From Flavobacterium psychrophilum (GTDB taxonomy: Bacteria > Bacteroidota > Bacteroidia > Flavobacteriales > Flavobacteriaceae), in assembly GCA_945862065.1 (NCBI GenBank), contig CAMAWT010000003.1:1-64000 (forward strand): a stretch of 64,000 nucleotides of DNA, given 5' to 3'. The notes under the pieces were generated by a model. The model did not search any database. It was not told where the DNA came from and saw only the letters and a program-made list of their open reading frames with translations. Positions 55,667-63,480 of this stretch are shown one piece after another; position 1 is the first letter of the stretch; the number at the start of each line of letters is the position of its first letter. Made by a program: the position numbers and the translations under genes.

Positions 55667-56140
55667 TTAATTCAACCACCAAATACTAAAATTTAATATC
55701 GTTGCAAAACCTACCCAAGCTAAATAGGGCAATAACAGTCGAGCTGCATTTTTGTTGATTAATGTAAATTGGTTATAAGTTTCATAAATTAAAAGCCAAA
55801 ATAATACAATTTCAATTAATGCTAGCAAAGGATTTTGCAATCCAAAAAACAAATAAGACCATAGTGCATTTAACGCCAATTGAATTATGAAAAAAGTAAA
55901 AGCTTTTTTTACTTCTTCAGGTTTGCTTTCTATTTGACTCCAAATCATTCCACCTGAAACACCCATCATGATAAACAAAATCGTCCAAACAGGAGCAAAA
56001 ACCCAATTGGGTGGATTAAAAATTGGTTTTATCAATGTTGGATACCAAGTATTGATACTTTGTTGTGTTACTTTACTAGATAAATAACCTACAAGCAAAC
56101 AAGTTGTTACAACAAGTAAAATTCTGACATTTCTATTCAT
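55667..56140 (-). CDS. tspO: TspO/MBR family tryptophan-rich sensory protein
   Basis: The 157-residue protein has five hydrophobic segments and the TspO landmarks WYPTLIKPIFNPPNWVFAPVWTILFIMMG, NALWSYLFFG and the C-terminal LPYLAWVGFATILNFSIWWLN. TspO proteins are outer- or inner-membrane proteins that bind porphyrins and other hydrophobic ligands and affect stress responses. It is transcribed alone from a TACATTTG box at 56158-56165 and is divergent from mvaD. Confidence 0.95.
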   Translation of the reverse strand: MNRNVRILLVVTTCLLVGYLSSKVTQQSINTWYPTLIKPIFNPPNWVFAPVWTILFIMMGVSGGMIWSQIESKPEEVKKAFTFFIIQLALNALWSYLFFGLQNPLLALIEIVLFWLLIYETYNQFTLINKNAARLLLPYLAWVGFATILNFSIWWLN

Positions 56141-56157
56141 TTTGTTTAAATTTTAAA

Positions 56158-56165
56158 CAAATGTA
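56158..56165 (-). promoter_or_regulatory. -7 box of tspO
   Basis: The minus strand reads TACATTTG, 17 bases before the tspO ATG at 56140. Confidence 0.5.
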
Positions 56166-56199
56166 CTAAACAATTTAACAAATATTTTTTTAAAATAAG

Positions 56200-56207
56200 T
56201 ATCTTTG
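56200..56207 (+). promoter_or_regulatory. -7 box of mvaD
   Basis: TATCTTTG matches TAnnTTTG, 19 bases before the mvaD ATG. It is the same octamer as in front of mvaA (21067) and the pseudouridine synthase gene (59543). Confidence 0.55.
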
Positions 56208-56226
56208 GACAAAATTTAATTTAAGT

Positions 56227-57342
56227 ATGTTTTCAGAAAAAGATTTTACACCAAAAGACTATTCAAATAAACTAGAAAAAGGATCCTTTACTTGGAGCGC
56301 ACCTAGTAACATTGCATTGGTAAAATATTGGGGTAAAATAGAGAACAAACCCAGCGAAATAGTAGGCTTACAAGAACAAATTCCGGCTAATCCATCTGTC
56401 AGTTTTACTTTAAATAATTGCAAAACGATTACCCAACTTTCATTTAAAAAACAGAATGAAAACCGTTTTTCGTTTGAACTTTTTTTTGAAGGTAAACCCA
56501 AAGAAAATTTTAAACCTAAAATTGAAAAGTTTTTGGAACGAATAGAAATTTTCTGCCCATATTTAAAAGAATTTCATTTAATCATTGATACAAAAAATAC
56601 TTTTCCTCATAGTTCAGGAATAGCCTCGTCAGCATCAGGAATGGCAGCGCTTGCAATGAATATAATGAGTATTGAACGACTTTTGTTTCCTTCAATGACA
56701 GATGATTATTTTTACAGAAAAGCCTCTTTTTTAGCACGACTAGGTTCTGGTAGTGCTTGTAGAAGCATTAGAGGAAAAATAGTAACATGGGGCGAATCAA
56801 ATATCAATGAAAGTAGTGATTTATTTGGAATCGAATTACCTATAAAACTCCATCAGAATTTTGAAAATTATCAAGATACTATTTTGTTAGTTGATAAAGG
56901 CGAAAAGCAAGTTTCTAGCACGGTTGGTCACAATTTAATGCACAATCATCCGTTTGCAAAGAATCGATTTAATCAAGCACATGAAAATCTGACTTCAATT
57001 ACAAAAATACTTGAGTCAGGTGATGTAGATGCATTTATTGAAATTGTAGAAAGTGAAGCACTTACATTACATGCTATGATGATGACGTCAATGCCTTATT
57101 TTATTTTGATGAAACCAAATACATTAGAAATACTTAATGCCATTTGGGAGTTCAGATTAGATACAAAAATACCGGTTTGTTTTACATTGGATGCTGGAGC
57201 AAACGTTCATGTTTTATATCCAGAAAATGTAAAAGAACCTGTTTTACAATTTATTAAAGAAAAATTAGTAGGCTATTGTCAAAATGGTCAGTATATTTGC
57301 GATGAAATTGGAAATGGGAGTCAATTAGTAATTGATAATTGA
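56227..57342 (+). CDS. mvaD: Diphosphomevalonate decarboxylase
   Basis: The 371-residue protein has the GHMP-family decarboxylase signatures SNIALVKYWGK near the N-terminus, FPHSSGIASSASGMAALAMN (ATP loop), GSGSACRSIRG and a late LDAGANVHVLYP. It converts diphosphomevalonate to isopentenyl diphosphate with ATP. The last codons (LVIDN) and the stop lie on the AATTGATAATTG sequence that flanks the four-helix-bundle fragment, so that insertion may have supplied the present C-terminus. Mevalonate kinase follows after the fragment. Confidence 0.95.
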   Translation: MFSEKDFTPKDYSNKLEKGSFTWSAPSNIALVKYWGKIENKPSEIVGLQEQIPANPSVSFTLNNCKTITQLSFKKQNENRFSFELFFEGKPKENFKPKIEKFLERIEIFCPYLKEFHLIIDTKNTFPHSSGIASSASGMAALAMNIMSIERLLFPSMTDDYFYRKASFLARLGSGSACRSIRGKIVTWGESNINESSDLFGIELPIKLHQNFENYQDTILLVDKGEKQVSSTVGHNLMHNHPFAKNRFNQAHENLTSITKILESGDVDAFIEIVESEALTLHAMMMTSMPYFILMKPNTLEILNAIWEFRLDTKIPVCFTLDAGANVHVLYPENVKEPVLQFIKEKLVGYCQNGQYICDEIGNGSQLVIDN

Positions 57343-57621
57343 TATTTTTTTATCAAAGCAATTGCTGCGTTCAGGCACATCAATTGGCGCTAATATTAGA
57401 GAATCAAGGCATGCAAAAAGTAAAGCAGATTTTATACACAAATTATGCATTTCTTTAAAGGAAGCTAATGAAACTGATTATTGAATAGATTTATTATTTG
57501 AAACCAAATACTTAAGTCAATCAGATTTTGATTTTCTCAAGCCAAAAATTATTGAATTATTGAATTATTAAAATTATTAACAAGTATAATCAATACATCC
57601 AAAAAATCATAATTATCAATT
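57330..57621. repeat. Inverted repeats flanking the four-helix-bundle fragment
   Basis: AATTGATAATT (57330-57340) and its reverse complement AATTATCAATT (57611-57621) bracket the fragment. In this AT-rich DNA an 11-bp match is only moderately significant by itself, but its position at both borders of a degraded insert is suggestive. Confidence 0.5.
57344..57571 (+). pseudogene. Degraded four-helix-bundle (S23/IVP-type) gene fragment
   Basis: Reading from 57344 gives FLSKQLLRSGTSIGANIRES, then RHAKSKADFIHKLCISLKEA and NETDY, followed by an in-frame TGA at 57482-57484. The reading frame continues past it as IDLLFETKYLSQSDFDFLKP and KIIELLNY with a TAA at 57569. This matches the four-helix-bundle family (23S rRNA intervening-sequence protein type), in which a Trp normally sits where the TGA is (EYW in relatives). 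The N-terminal first helix is missing and no start codon is present, so the fragment is a pseudogene. It lies in the mvaD-mevalonate kinase spacer. Confidence 0.85.
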
Positions 57622-57648
57622 GTTAATTATAAATTATTAATTAAAAAC

Positions 57649-58587
57649 ATGAAAGGACCCTTATTTTACTCAAAAATATTACTCTTTGGAGAATACGGAA
57701 TTATACAAGATTCCAAAGGACTTTCTATACCTTATAATTTTTATAACGGTGCTCTCAAATGCGATGAAAACCAAAGCGAGGAAGCTATTTCTTCTAATAG
57801 CAATTTGAAGCGTTTTGTTTCACATTTAAAATCTTTAGCTACAGACCAACCTAATTTGGTAACATTTGATTTAGCAACTTTAGAATCAGATGTAAATAAC
57901 GGTATGTATTTTGACTCGAGTATCCCGCAAGGATATGGAGTTGGCAGTAGCGGTGCTCTGGTAGCAGCGATTTATGATAAATATGCTCAAAATAAAATTA
58001 CGGTTTTAGAAAACCTAACTCGTGAAAAATTATTGGAACTGAAAACTATTTTTTCACAAATGGAAAGCTTTTTTCACGGAAAAAGTTCTGGTTTAGATCC
58101 TTTAAACAGTTACTTAAGCATCCCAATTTTAATCAATTCTAAAGACAATATTGAAGCTACAGGCATTCCTACACAAAGTTTTGATGGCATGGGAGCGGTT
58201 TTCTTGATTGATTCAGGAATTGTTGGAGAAACAGCCCCGATGGTGAATATTTTTATGGAAAACTTAAAAGACCAAGGTTTCCGAAATATGCTAAAAACAC
58301 AATTTGTAAAATATACCGATTCATGTGTGGATAATTTCTTAGGTGGCGATATGAAATCATTGTTTGCAAATACTAAAAAATTATCAAAAGTAGTTTTAAG
58401 TCATTTTAAACCGATGATTCCAGAACAATTTCATAGTATTTGGCAAAAAGGAATTGACACCAACGATTATTACTTAAAACTTTGTGGATCAGGCGGCGGC
58501 GGATATATTTTAGGTTTTACCCAAGATATTGAAAAAGCCAAACAATCGCTTAAAGATTACAAACTAGAAATTGTGTATCAATTTTAA
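57649..58587 (+). CDS. mvk: Mevalonate kinase
   Basis: The 312-residue protein is a GHMP kinase with the N-terminal FYSKILLFGEYGIIQDSKGLSIPY, the ATP loop IPQGYGVGSSGALVAAIYD, ESFFHGKSSGLDPLNSYLS and the C-terminal LCGSGGGGYILGF. It phosphorylates mevalonate. Assignment rests on being the GHMP kinase beside mvaD and on the GEYG/SSGLDP patterns of mevalonate kinases. It is 12 bases upstream of the UbiA-type gene. Confidence 0.9.
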   Translation: MKGPLFYSKILLFGEYGIIQDSKGLSIPYNFYNGALKCDENQSEEAISSNSNLKRFVSHLKSLATDQPNLVTFDLATLESDVNNGMYFDSSIPQGYGVGSSGALVAAIYDKYAQNKITVLENLTREKLLELKTIFSQMESFFHGKSSGLDPLNSYLSIPILINSKDNIEATGIPTQSFDGMGAVFLIDSGIVGETAPMVNIFMENLKDQGFRNMLKTQFVKYTDSCVDNFLGGDMKSLFANTKKLSKVVLSHFKPMIPEQFHSIWQKGIDTNDYYLKLCGSGGGGYILGFTQDIEKAKQSLKDYKLEIVYQF

Positions 58588-58599
58588 AAACATTCGAAA

Positions 58600-59517
58600 A
58601 TGGTATCTCGAAAAACAAAACACATGCTCATGAAAATCATAAGTATGTTTTCTGTGGTGCGTGGATACAACATTCCGGTTATTATTTTAGCTCAATATCT
58701 TTCCGCAATTTTTATTCTTGCTCCAGAAAAAAGGGCATTGAACGTTTTACTCGACTTAAATCTTTTTTTTTTAGTATTGGCTTCTAGCCTTTCCATTGCT
58801 TCAGGATATATAATAAATAATTTTTACGACTCAAAAAAAGACATCATCAACAGACCTAATAAGTCGCAATTGGATCGTTTGGTAAGTCAGAAAACCAAAC
58901 TTCAAGTGTACTTTTCTATAAATTTTTTGGTTGCCATTATTGCATCCTTTATTTCAATTAGAGCCTTGCTGTTTTTCTCAACATATATTTTTTTAATCTG
59001 GTTTTATTCACACAAATTAAAAAAAATGATCATTATTGGTAATCTTACCGCAGCACTTTTGGCTGTACTTCCTTTTTTTGGAATTGTACTTTATTATAAA
59101 AATATTTACCCAGAAATTTTTGCCAATGCAAGCTTTTTGTATTTGTTGATTCTGATTAGAGAAATCATCAAAGATTTAGAAAACATAACAGGTGATATTG
59201 CGAATAACTACCATACAATTCCTGCAAAATACGGCGAAAAAACAGCAAAAAAGACCATCACCTTTTTAACTTTGGCAACCTTAGTTCCCATTTATTTTTT
59301 AATCGAAATTTATGATGTCGGTTACATGGACATTTATTTTTACGGAAGTTTACTCGTATTGATATTTTTTCTGTTACAACTTTGGAAATCAAATCACAAA
59401 AAACAGTACATCCTTTTACATAATATATTAAAATTTCTCATCGTTTCTGGGGTGTTCTGTATTATTTTGATCAATCCAGAGGTGTTAATCCATGGAAAAA
59501 AACTGCTCAAACTTTAA
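58600..59517 (+). CDS. UbiA family prenyltransferase, geranylgeranylglycerol-phosphate type candidate
   Basis: The 305-residue membrane protein has about eight to nine helices and both Asp-rich motifs of UbiA enzymes: NNFYDSKKDIINRP near residue 85 and REIIKDLENITGD near residue 190. It belongs to the set related to archaeal digeranylgeranylglyceryl phosphate synthases that many flavobacteria encode. It would attach a polyprenyl chain to an acceptor at the inner membrane. Placement straight after mevalonate kinase fits use of isoprenoid diphosphates. Acceptor and product are unknown. Confidence 0.85.
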   Translation: MVSRKTKHMLMKIISMFSVVRGYNIPVIILAQYLSAIFILAPEKRALNVLLDLNLFFLVLASSLSIASGYIINNFYDSKKDIINRPNKSQLDRLVSQKTKLQVYFSINFLVAIIASFISIRALLFFSTYIFLIWFYSHKLKKMIIIGNLTAALLAVLPFFGIVLYYKNIYPEIFANASFLYLLILIREIIKDLENITGDIANNYHTIPAKYGEKTAKKTITFLTLATLVPIYFLIEIYDVGYMDIYFYGSLLVLIFFLLQLWKSNHKKQYILLHNILKFLIVSGVFCIILINPEVLIHGKKLLKL

Positions 59518-59542
59518 GGTATAGAAAACCAATCAAAATCTG

Positions 59543-59550
59543 TATCTTTG
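59543..59550 (+). promoter_or_regulatory. -7 box of the pseudouridine synthase gene
   Basis: TATCTTTG matches TAnnTTTG, 16 bases before the ATG at 59567, so the gene is not dependent on the prenyltransferase transcript. Confidence 0.55.
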
Positions 59551-59566
59551 CAAAAATATTCAGACA

Positions 59567-60433
59567 ATGAGCACTTCAAACAATAATAAACGTAGCACTT
59601 CAGGAAAACCGTCAAGTGATAGAAAAAAAACTTCCTCTACGCCCAAACCTGCTATGGCAAAACGTTCTCAAAACAGAAAGCCTGTTGTTAAAAAAGACTC
59701 GCCAAATCTTCCTAAACCTTTAAAATCTGACGACATTCGATTAAATAAATACATCGCCAACTCTGGAATGTGTTCGCGTCGTGATGCAGATATATACATA
59801 CAATCCGGCAACGTAAAAGTAAACGGAATTGCCATTACAGAAATGGGTTACAAAGTAAAACCAGGCGATGTAGTCAATTTTGATGGAGCAACAATCATCC
59901 CTGAAAAAAAAGAATACTACGTTCTCAACAAACCTAAAAATTTCACTACCTCTGCAGACGAATTAGAGCACAGACAAGTATCTGAACTTATCAAAGGCGC
60001 ATCAAATTACAGAATTGAAGCAATTGGTAGAATGGACAAAAACACGACTGGGTTATTAGTTTTTACTAACGACACCGACATGATTCGTAAGTTTAGTTTA
60101 CCCAATCAAAAATCGACCAAAATCTACCAAGTTACTTTAGATAAAAACTTGAAATTTGAAGATTTAGAAAAAATAAACTCGGGTGTAACACTCGACGGAC
60201 ATCGTTTGTTTGTAGATGAAATTAGCTACATAGAAAACGAACCAAAAACAGAAATTGGCATCAAATTGAGAACTCCAAACGTAAAAGTTGTTCGTGCAAT
60301 TTTCGAAAATTTTAATTATACCGTTATCAAAGTCGATCGTGTTGCCTTTGCCGGACTTACCAAAAAGAATTTACCAAGAGGAAATTGGCGACCACTTACA
60401 GAACAAGAAATCATCAACCTGAAAAATTGTTAA
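59567..60433 (+). CDS. RsuA/RluB family rRNA pseudouridine synthase
   Basis: The 288-residue protein has a Lys/Ser/Pro-rich, probably disordered N-terminal tail (1-52) and an S4 RNA-binding domain (about 56-105, IRLNKYIANSGMCSRRDAD). The catalytic domain has Asp157 in AIGRMDKNTTGLLVFTND. It converts a uridine in 16S or 23S rRNA (or tRNA) to pseudouridine. The target site cannot be fixed from the sequence. The long basic tail is usual in Bacteroidota members. Confidence 0.93.
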   Translation: MSTSNNNKRSTSGKPSSDRKKTSSTPKPAMAKRSQNRKPVVKKDSPNLPKPLKSDDIRLNKYIANSGMCSRRDADIYIQSGNVKVNGIAITEMGYKVKPGDVVNFDGATIIPEKKEYYVLNKPKNFTTSADELEHRQVSELIKGASNYRIEAIGRMDKNTTGLLVFTNDTDMIRKFSLPNQKSTKIYQVTLDKNLKFEDLEKINSGVTLDGHRLFVDEISYIENEPKTEIGIKLRTPNVKVVRAIFENFNYTVIKVDRVAFAGLTKKNLPRGNWRPLTEQEIINLKNC

Positions 60434-60448
60434 GCTAACAAAATATTT

Positions 60449-60811
60449 ATGCCGACTCGAAAAAACCTTTCCATTGCACACACTTGGTTCGATGCGTTTA
60501 ATACCCATAATTTAGAAAAATTACTATCGTTATATGACGATGATGCCGAACATTTTAGCCCAAAATTGAAAATCCAACACCCTGAAACAAACGGATTCAT
60601 AAAAGGTAAAAACGAATTAGAAAAATGGTGGCAAGAAGCCTTTGAAAGACTGCCAACTTTACACTATAAAGTTACCTCACTCACAGCAAACGAACACCGC
60701 GTATTTATGGAATATACCCGAAGTGTTGATTCAGAACCCGACTTATTTGTTGGAGAAGTTATCGAAATAAAAGAAGGCAAAATAATTGCTTCACGAGTTT
60801 ATCACGGGTAA
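60449..60811 (+). CDS. NTF2/SnoaL-like protein
   Basis: The 120-residue protein has the cone-shaped NTF2-like fold: helix SIAHTWFDAFNTHNLEKLLS, then LYDDDAEHFSPKL, the GFIKGKNELEKWWQEAF segment and terminal strands DLFVGEVIEIKEGKIIASRVYHG. Such proteins may be enzymes or binding domains; no specific reaction can be given. It begins 15 bases after the pseudouridine synthase gene and is probably co-transcribed. Confidence 0.85.
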   Translation: MPTRKNLSIAHTWFDAFNTHNLEKLLSLYDDDAEHFSPKLKIQHPETNGFIKGKNELEKWWQEAFERLPTLHYKVTSLTANEHRVFMEYTRSVDSEPDLFVGEVIEIKEGKIIASRVYHG

Positions 60812-60835
60812 TTTTTTCTATATTTGAAGAAGCAA

Positions 60836-60970
60836 TTTCCAGCTGTACGTTACAAGTTTTTTTGTTGATTGCTTTTTTTCTAAGGCAAAAAACGAGCTTC
60901 CGTTGGTCGCTGTTTTTTACCAAGAAAAAATAGCAACCAACTTCAAAAACTTTCCACTTCCATCTGGGCT
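60836..60970 (-). repeat. Structured intergenic repeat, copy D
   Basis: On the plus strand TTTCCAGCTGTACGTTACAAG opens and CCACTTCCATCTGGGCT closes the element. CCAG (60839-60842) pairs with CTGG (60964-60967), where copies A and C have CCCG/CGGG, a compensating change. A long imperfect hairpin of TTGATTGC-TTTTTTTC type surrounds a loop with GAGCTTCCGTTGGTCGCT, close to the loop of copy C. It lies entirely in the 174-base spacer before the DUF255 gene. Confidence 0.68.
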
Positions 60971-60985
60971 AAAAATCACGATACC

Positions 60986-63004
60986 ATGAACGAACTTCAT
61001 TTAGAAACCAGCCCCTACCTACTCCAGCACGCAGCCAATCCAATACATTGGAAAGCTTGGAATGCAACTACACTAGAACAAGCAAAAAGCCAAAATAAAC
61101 TAATCATTGTTAGTGTAGGGTATTCCGCTTGCCATTGGTGCCACGTGATGGAACACGAAAGTTTTGAAAACGAAGAAGTAGCACATATAATGAACAACCA
61201 TTTCATCAACATAAAAGTCGATAGAGAAGAACGTCCAGATATTGATGCCGTTTACATGAAAGCCGTTCAAATCATGACTTCAAGAGGTGGATGGCCCATG
61301 AATGTGGTTTGTCTTCCCAACGGAAAACCCGTTTGGGGAGGCACTTATTTCAAAAAAGAAGAATGGATAGATTACCTGCAACAACTTCAACATTTATTTG
61401 AAAACCAACCCGAAAAGCTTGTTGAATATTCAGAAAAATTACATCAAGGTCTTCAAGCTTTAGGAATACATCATGATTCCGAAGAAAAAAAACCATTTTC
61501 AGCAGAACAACTTCATACATTAGTTGATAAATGGAAAAAAAGTTTTGATTTGGAATATGGCGGAATGGCCCGAGCTCCCAAATTCATGATGCCTAATAAT
61601 TATGATTTTCTATTACAATATGCACATCAGTTTAAAGATAAAGAATTATTAGATTTTGTAAATCTGACTTTGACAAAAATGGCTCACGGTGGCATTTTTG
61701 ATACGGTTCATGGTGGCTTTTCGCGTTATTCTGTTGATATGAAATGGCATGTTCCTCATTTTGAAAAAATGCTCTACGACAACGGTCAATTAGTAAGTTT
61801 GTATGCTAATGCTTTTAAACTAACTAAAAATCCGCTGTATAAAGAAGTGATTGAAAAAACACTTCAATTCATCGAATCAAGCTTATTATCACCTGAAAAT
61901 GGTTTCTTTTCAGCATTAGATGCAGACAGTATAAATGCTGAAAATCATCTGGAAGAAGGTTCTTTTTATGTTTGGACCAAAGAAGAATTGGAATCTATTC
62001 TCGGAGCAGATTTTGAATTGTTTTCACAAGTATTCAACATCAATGGATTTGGCCATTGGGAACACCAAAACTACGTTCTCATTCAAAACCAAGAATTAGC
62101 TCAAATTGCAAAACAAAATAATATTTATATTGAAGAATTAATCAAAAGAAAAAAGGATTGGGAACACAAACTTTTTAAAATCAGGCAGAAAAGAAACCAT
62201 CCACGACTGGACGACAAATGCCTTTGCTCTTGGAATGCCATCATGCTAAAAGGATATGTTGATGCCTACAAAGCCATTCAAAATGAAGAGTTTCTAAAAA
62301 TGGCACTTCAAAATGCAACGTTCATTCAAACCAAATTTATAGGCACTGAAGGCAACTTATTTCATAATTACAAAAACAACAAAACAACCATCAATGGGTA
62401 TCTTGAAGACTATTGTTTTGTAATAGATGCCTTCATCGGACTGTATCAAATTACACTCAATGAAGATTGGCTCACAAGCTGCAAACAACTAACCGATTAC
62501 TGTTTGGATTATTTTTATGATGAAAAAACCGAGTTATTTCAGTATACATCTAGAATTGACGAACCGCTCATTACCAATCATTTTGAGGTAGAAGACAATG
62601 TGATTCCGGCTTCCAATTCTGTTATGGCAAACAATTTATATATATTGAGCATTTATTTCAACAATAGTTATTATGAAAAAATAGCTAACCAAATGCTTCA
62701 ACAAATAACACCTATTATTGATTATCCCTCGGCCTATTCGAATTGGTTACGTGTTTCATTATATACCGTTAACACCAAAAAAGAGCTAGCCATTTGCGGA
62801 GAAAATGCATTGAAAGAAATGAACGCGCTCAATGCTAACTACCTGCCTAACATTATTTTGGGCGGAAGCGACAAACCCAGTAACTTGTCTTTTTTACAAA
62901 ATAGATTTCAAGAAAATGTAACCCTTTTTTATGCATGCGAAAATAAATCGTGTCAAATTCCTACTGCCGATTGTAGTAAAATTACTACAAACTTTTTTAG
63001 CTAA
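60986..63004 (+). CDS. DUF255 thioredoxin-domain protein (YyaL/SSP411 type)
   Basis: The 672-residue protein starts with the family hallmark LETSPYLLQHAANPIHWKAW. The thioredoxin-like domain follows (about 1-165) with GYSACHWCHVM (Cys49, Cys52), then VDREERPDIDAVYMKAVQ and GGWPMNV. The rest is an (alpha/alpha)6 barrel region (about 180-670) with GGFSRYSVDMKWHVPHFEKMLYDNGQL and FSALDADS. No signal peptide is seen. The biological role of this widespread family is poorly known. Confidence 0.92.
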   Translation: MNELHLETSPYLLQHAANPIHWKAWNATTLEQAKSQNKLIIVSVGYSACHWCHVMEHESFENEEVAHIMNNHFINIKVDREERPDIDAVYMKAVQIMTSRGGWPMNVVCLPNGKPVWGGTYFKKEEWIDYLQQLQHLFENQPEKLVEYSEKLHQGLQALGIHHDSEEKKPFSAEQLHTLVDKWKKSFDLEYGGMARAPKFMMPNNYDFLLQYAHQFKDKELLDFVNLTLTKMAHGGIFDTVHGGFSRYSVDMKWHVPHFEKMLYDNGQLVSLYANAFKLTKNPLYKEVIEKTLQFIESSLLSPENGFFSALDADSINAENHLEEGSFYVWTKEELESILGADFELFSQVFNINGFGHWEHQNYVLIQNQELAQIAKQNNIYIEELIKRKKDWEHKLFKIRQKRNHPRLDDKCLCSWNAIMLKGYVDAYKAIQNEEFLKMALQNATFIQTKFIGTEGNLFHNYKNNKTTINGYLEDYCFVIDAFIGLYQITLNEDWLTSCKQLTDYCLDYFYDEKTELFQYTSRIDEPLITNHFEVEDNVIPASNSVMANNLYILSIYFNNSYYEKIANQMLQQITPIIDYPSAYSNWLRVSLYTVNTKKELAICGENALKEMNALNANYLPNIILGGSDKPSNLSFLQNRFQENVTLFYACENKSCQIPTADCSKITTNFFS

Positions 63005-63055
63005 AGTTGAATTTATTTTGTAAAATTGCAAAGCAACAATTAAAATAATAAAACC

Positions 63056-63406
63056 ATGGGAATAGGAGGATTTTTTAAAAACTTAATGGGATCTGCTAAA
63101 GAAAACATTGATTCAATTGCTGAAAAAGCAGAAGAATTGGCTGGAGATGCTATCGAAAAAGCAAAAGAAGCAGCTGCGCCACTTGTAGAAAAAGCGGAAG
63201 ACTATATTGACGTAGCGAAAGAAAAAGTAGCAGAATATGCTCCGGCAGCTAGCGAAACTATCAACTCTGTTGTTGATAGCGTAAAAGAAAAAGCAGGAGA
63301 ATTGGCAGACAAAGCAGAAGGTTTTGCAGGTGATGCCATTGCTTCAGTAAAAGAAAAAGTAGAATCTTTTACAGAATCTACTGACGAGGCTAATAAAGCT
63401 GAATAG
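63056..63406 (+). CDS. Helical Lys/Ala/Glu-rich repeat protein (LEA/YtxH-like)
   Basis: The 116-residue protein has a short N-terminal Gly/Phe segment (MGIGGFFKNLMGSAKENI) followed by about 95 residues of imperfect amphipathic repeats of the form EKAEELAGDAIEKAKE, KAEDYIDVAKEKVAEYA and KAGELADKAEGFAGDAI. Composition is mostly Ala, Glu, Lys and Asp with no Cys or Trp. The pattern recalls group 3 LEA proteins and YtxH-like stress proteins that form long helices on membranes or when dried. A stress role is inference. It precedes an MscS-type channel gene. Confidence 0.8.
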   Translation: MGIGGFFKNLMGSAKENIDSIAEKAEELAGDAIEKAKEAAAPLVEKAEDYIDVAKEKVAEYAPAASETINSVVDSVKEKAGELADKAEGFAGDAIASVKEKVESFTESTDEANKAE

Positions 63407-63421
63407 TTTCAGAAAAAAAAG

Positions 63422-63429
63422 TACCTTTG
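63422..63429 (+). promoter_or_regulatory. -7 box before mscS
   Basis: TACCTTTG matches TAnnTTTG; it lies immediately upstream of a terminator-like hairpin, so a transcript from here would begin with that hairpin. Confidence 0.5.
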
Positions 63430-63439
63430 TCAAAATTAT

Positions 63440-63471
63440 AAATCACGTTTTTTTAACGTGATTTTTTTATT
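63440..63471 (+). terminator. Terminator of the helical protein gene (or mscS leader hairpin)
   Basis: AAATCACGTT (63440-63449) and AACGTGATTT (63455-63464) pair perfectly around TTTTT and are followed by a T run. The next ATG is at 63481. Confidence 0.8.
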
Positions 63472-63480
63472 CCCACAAAA

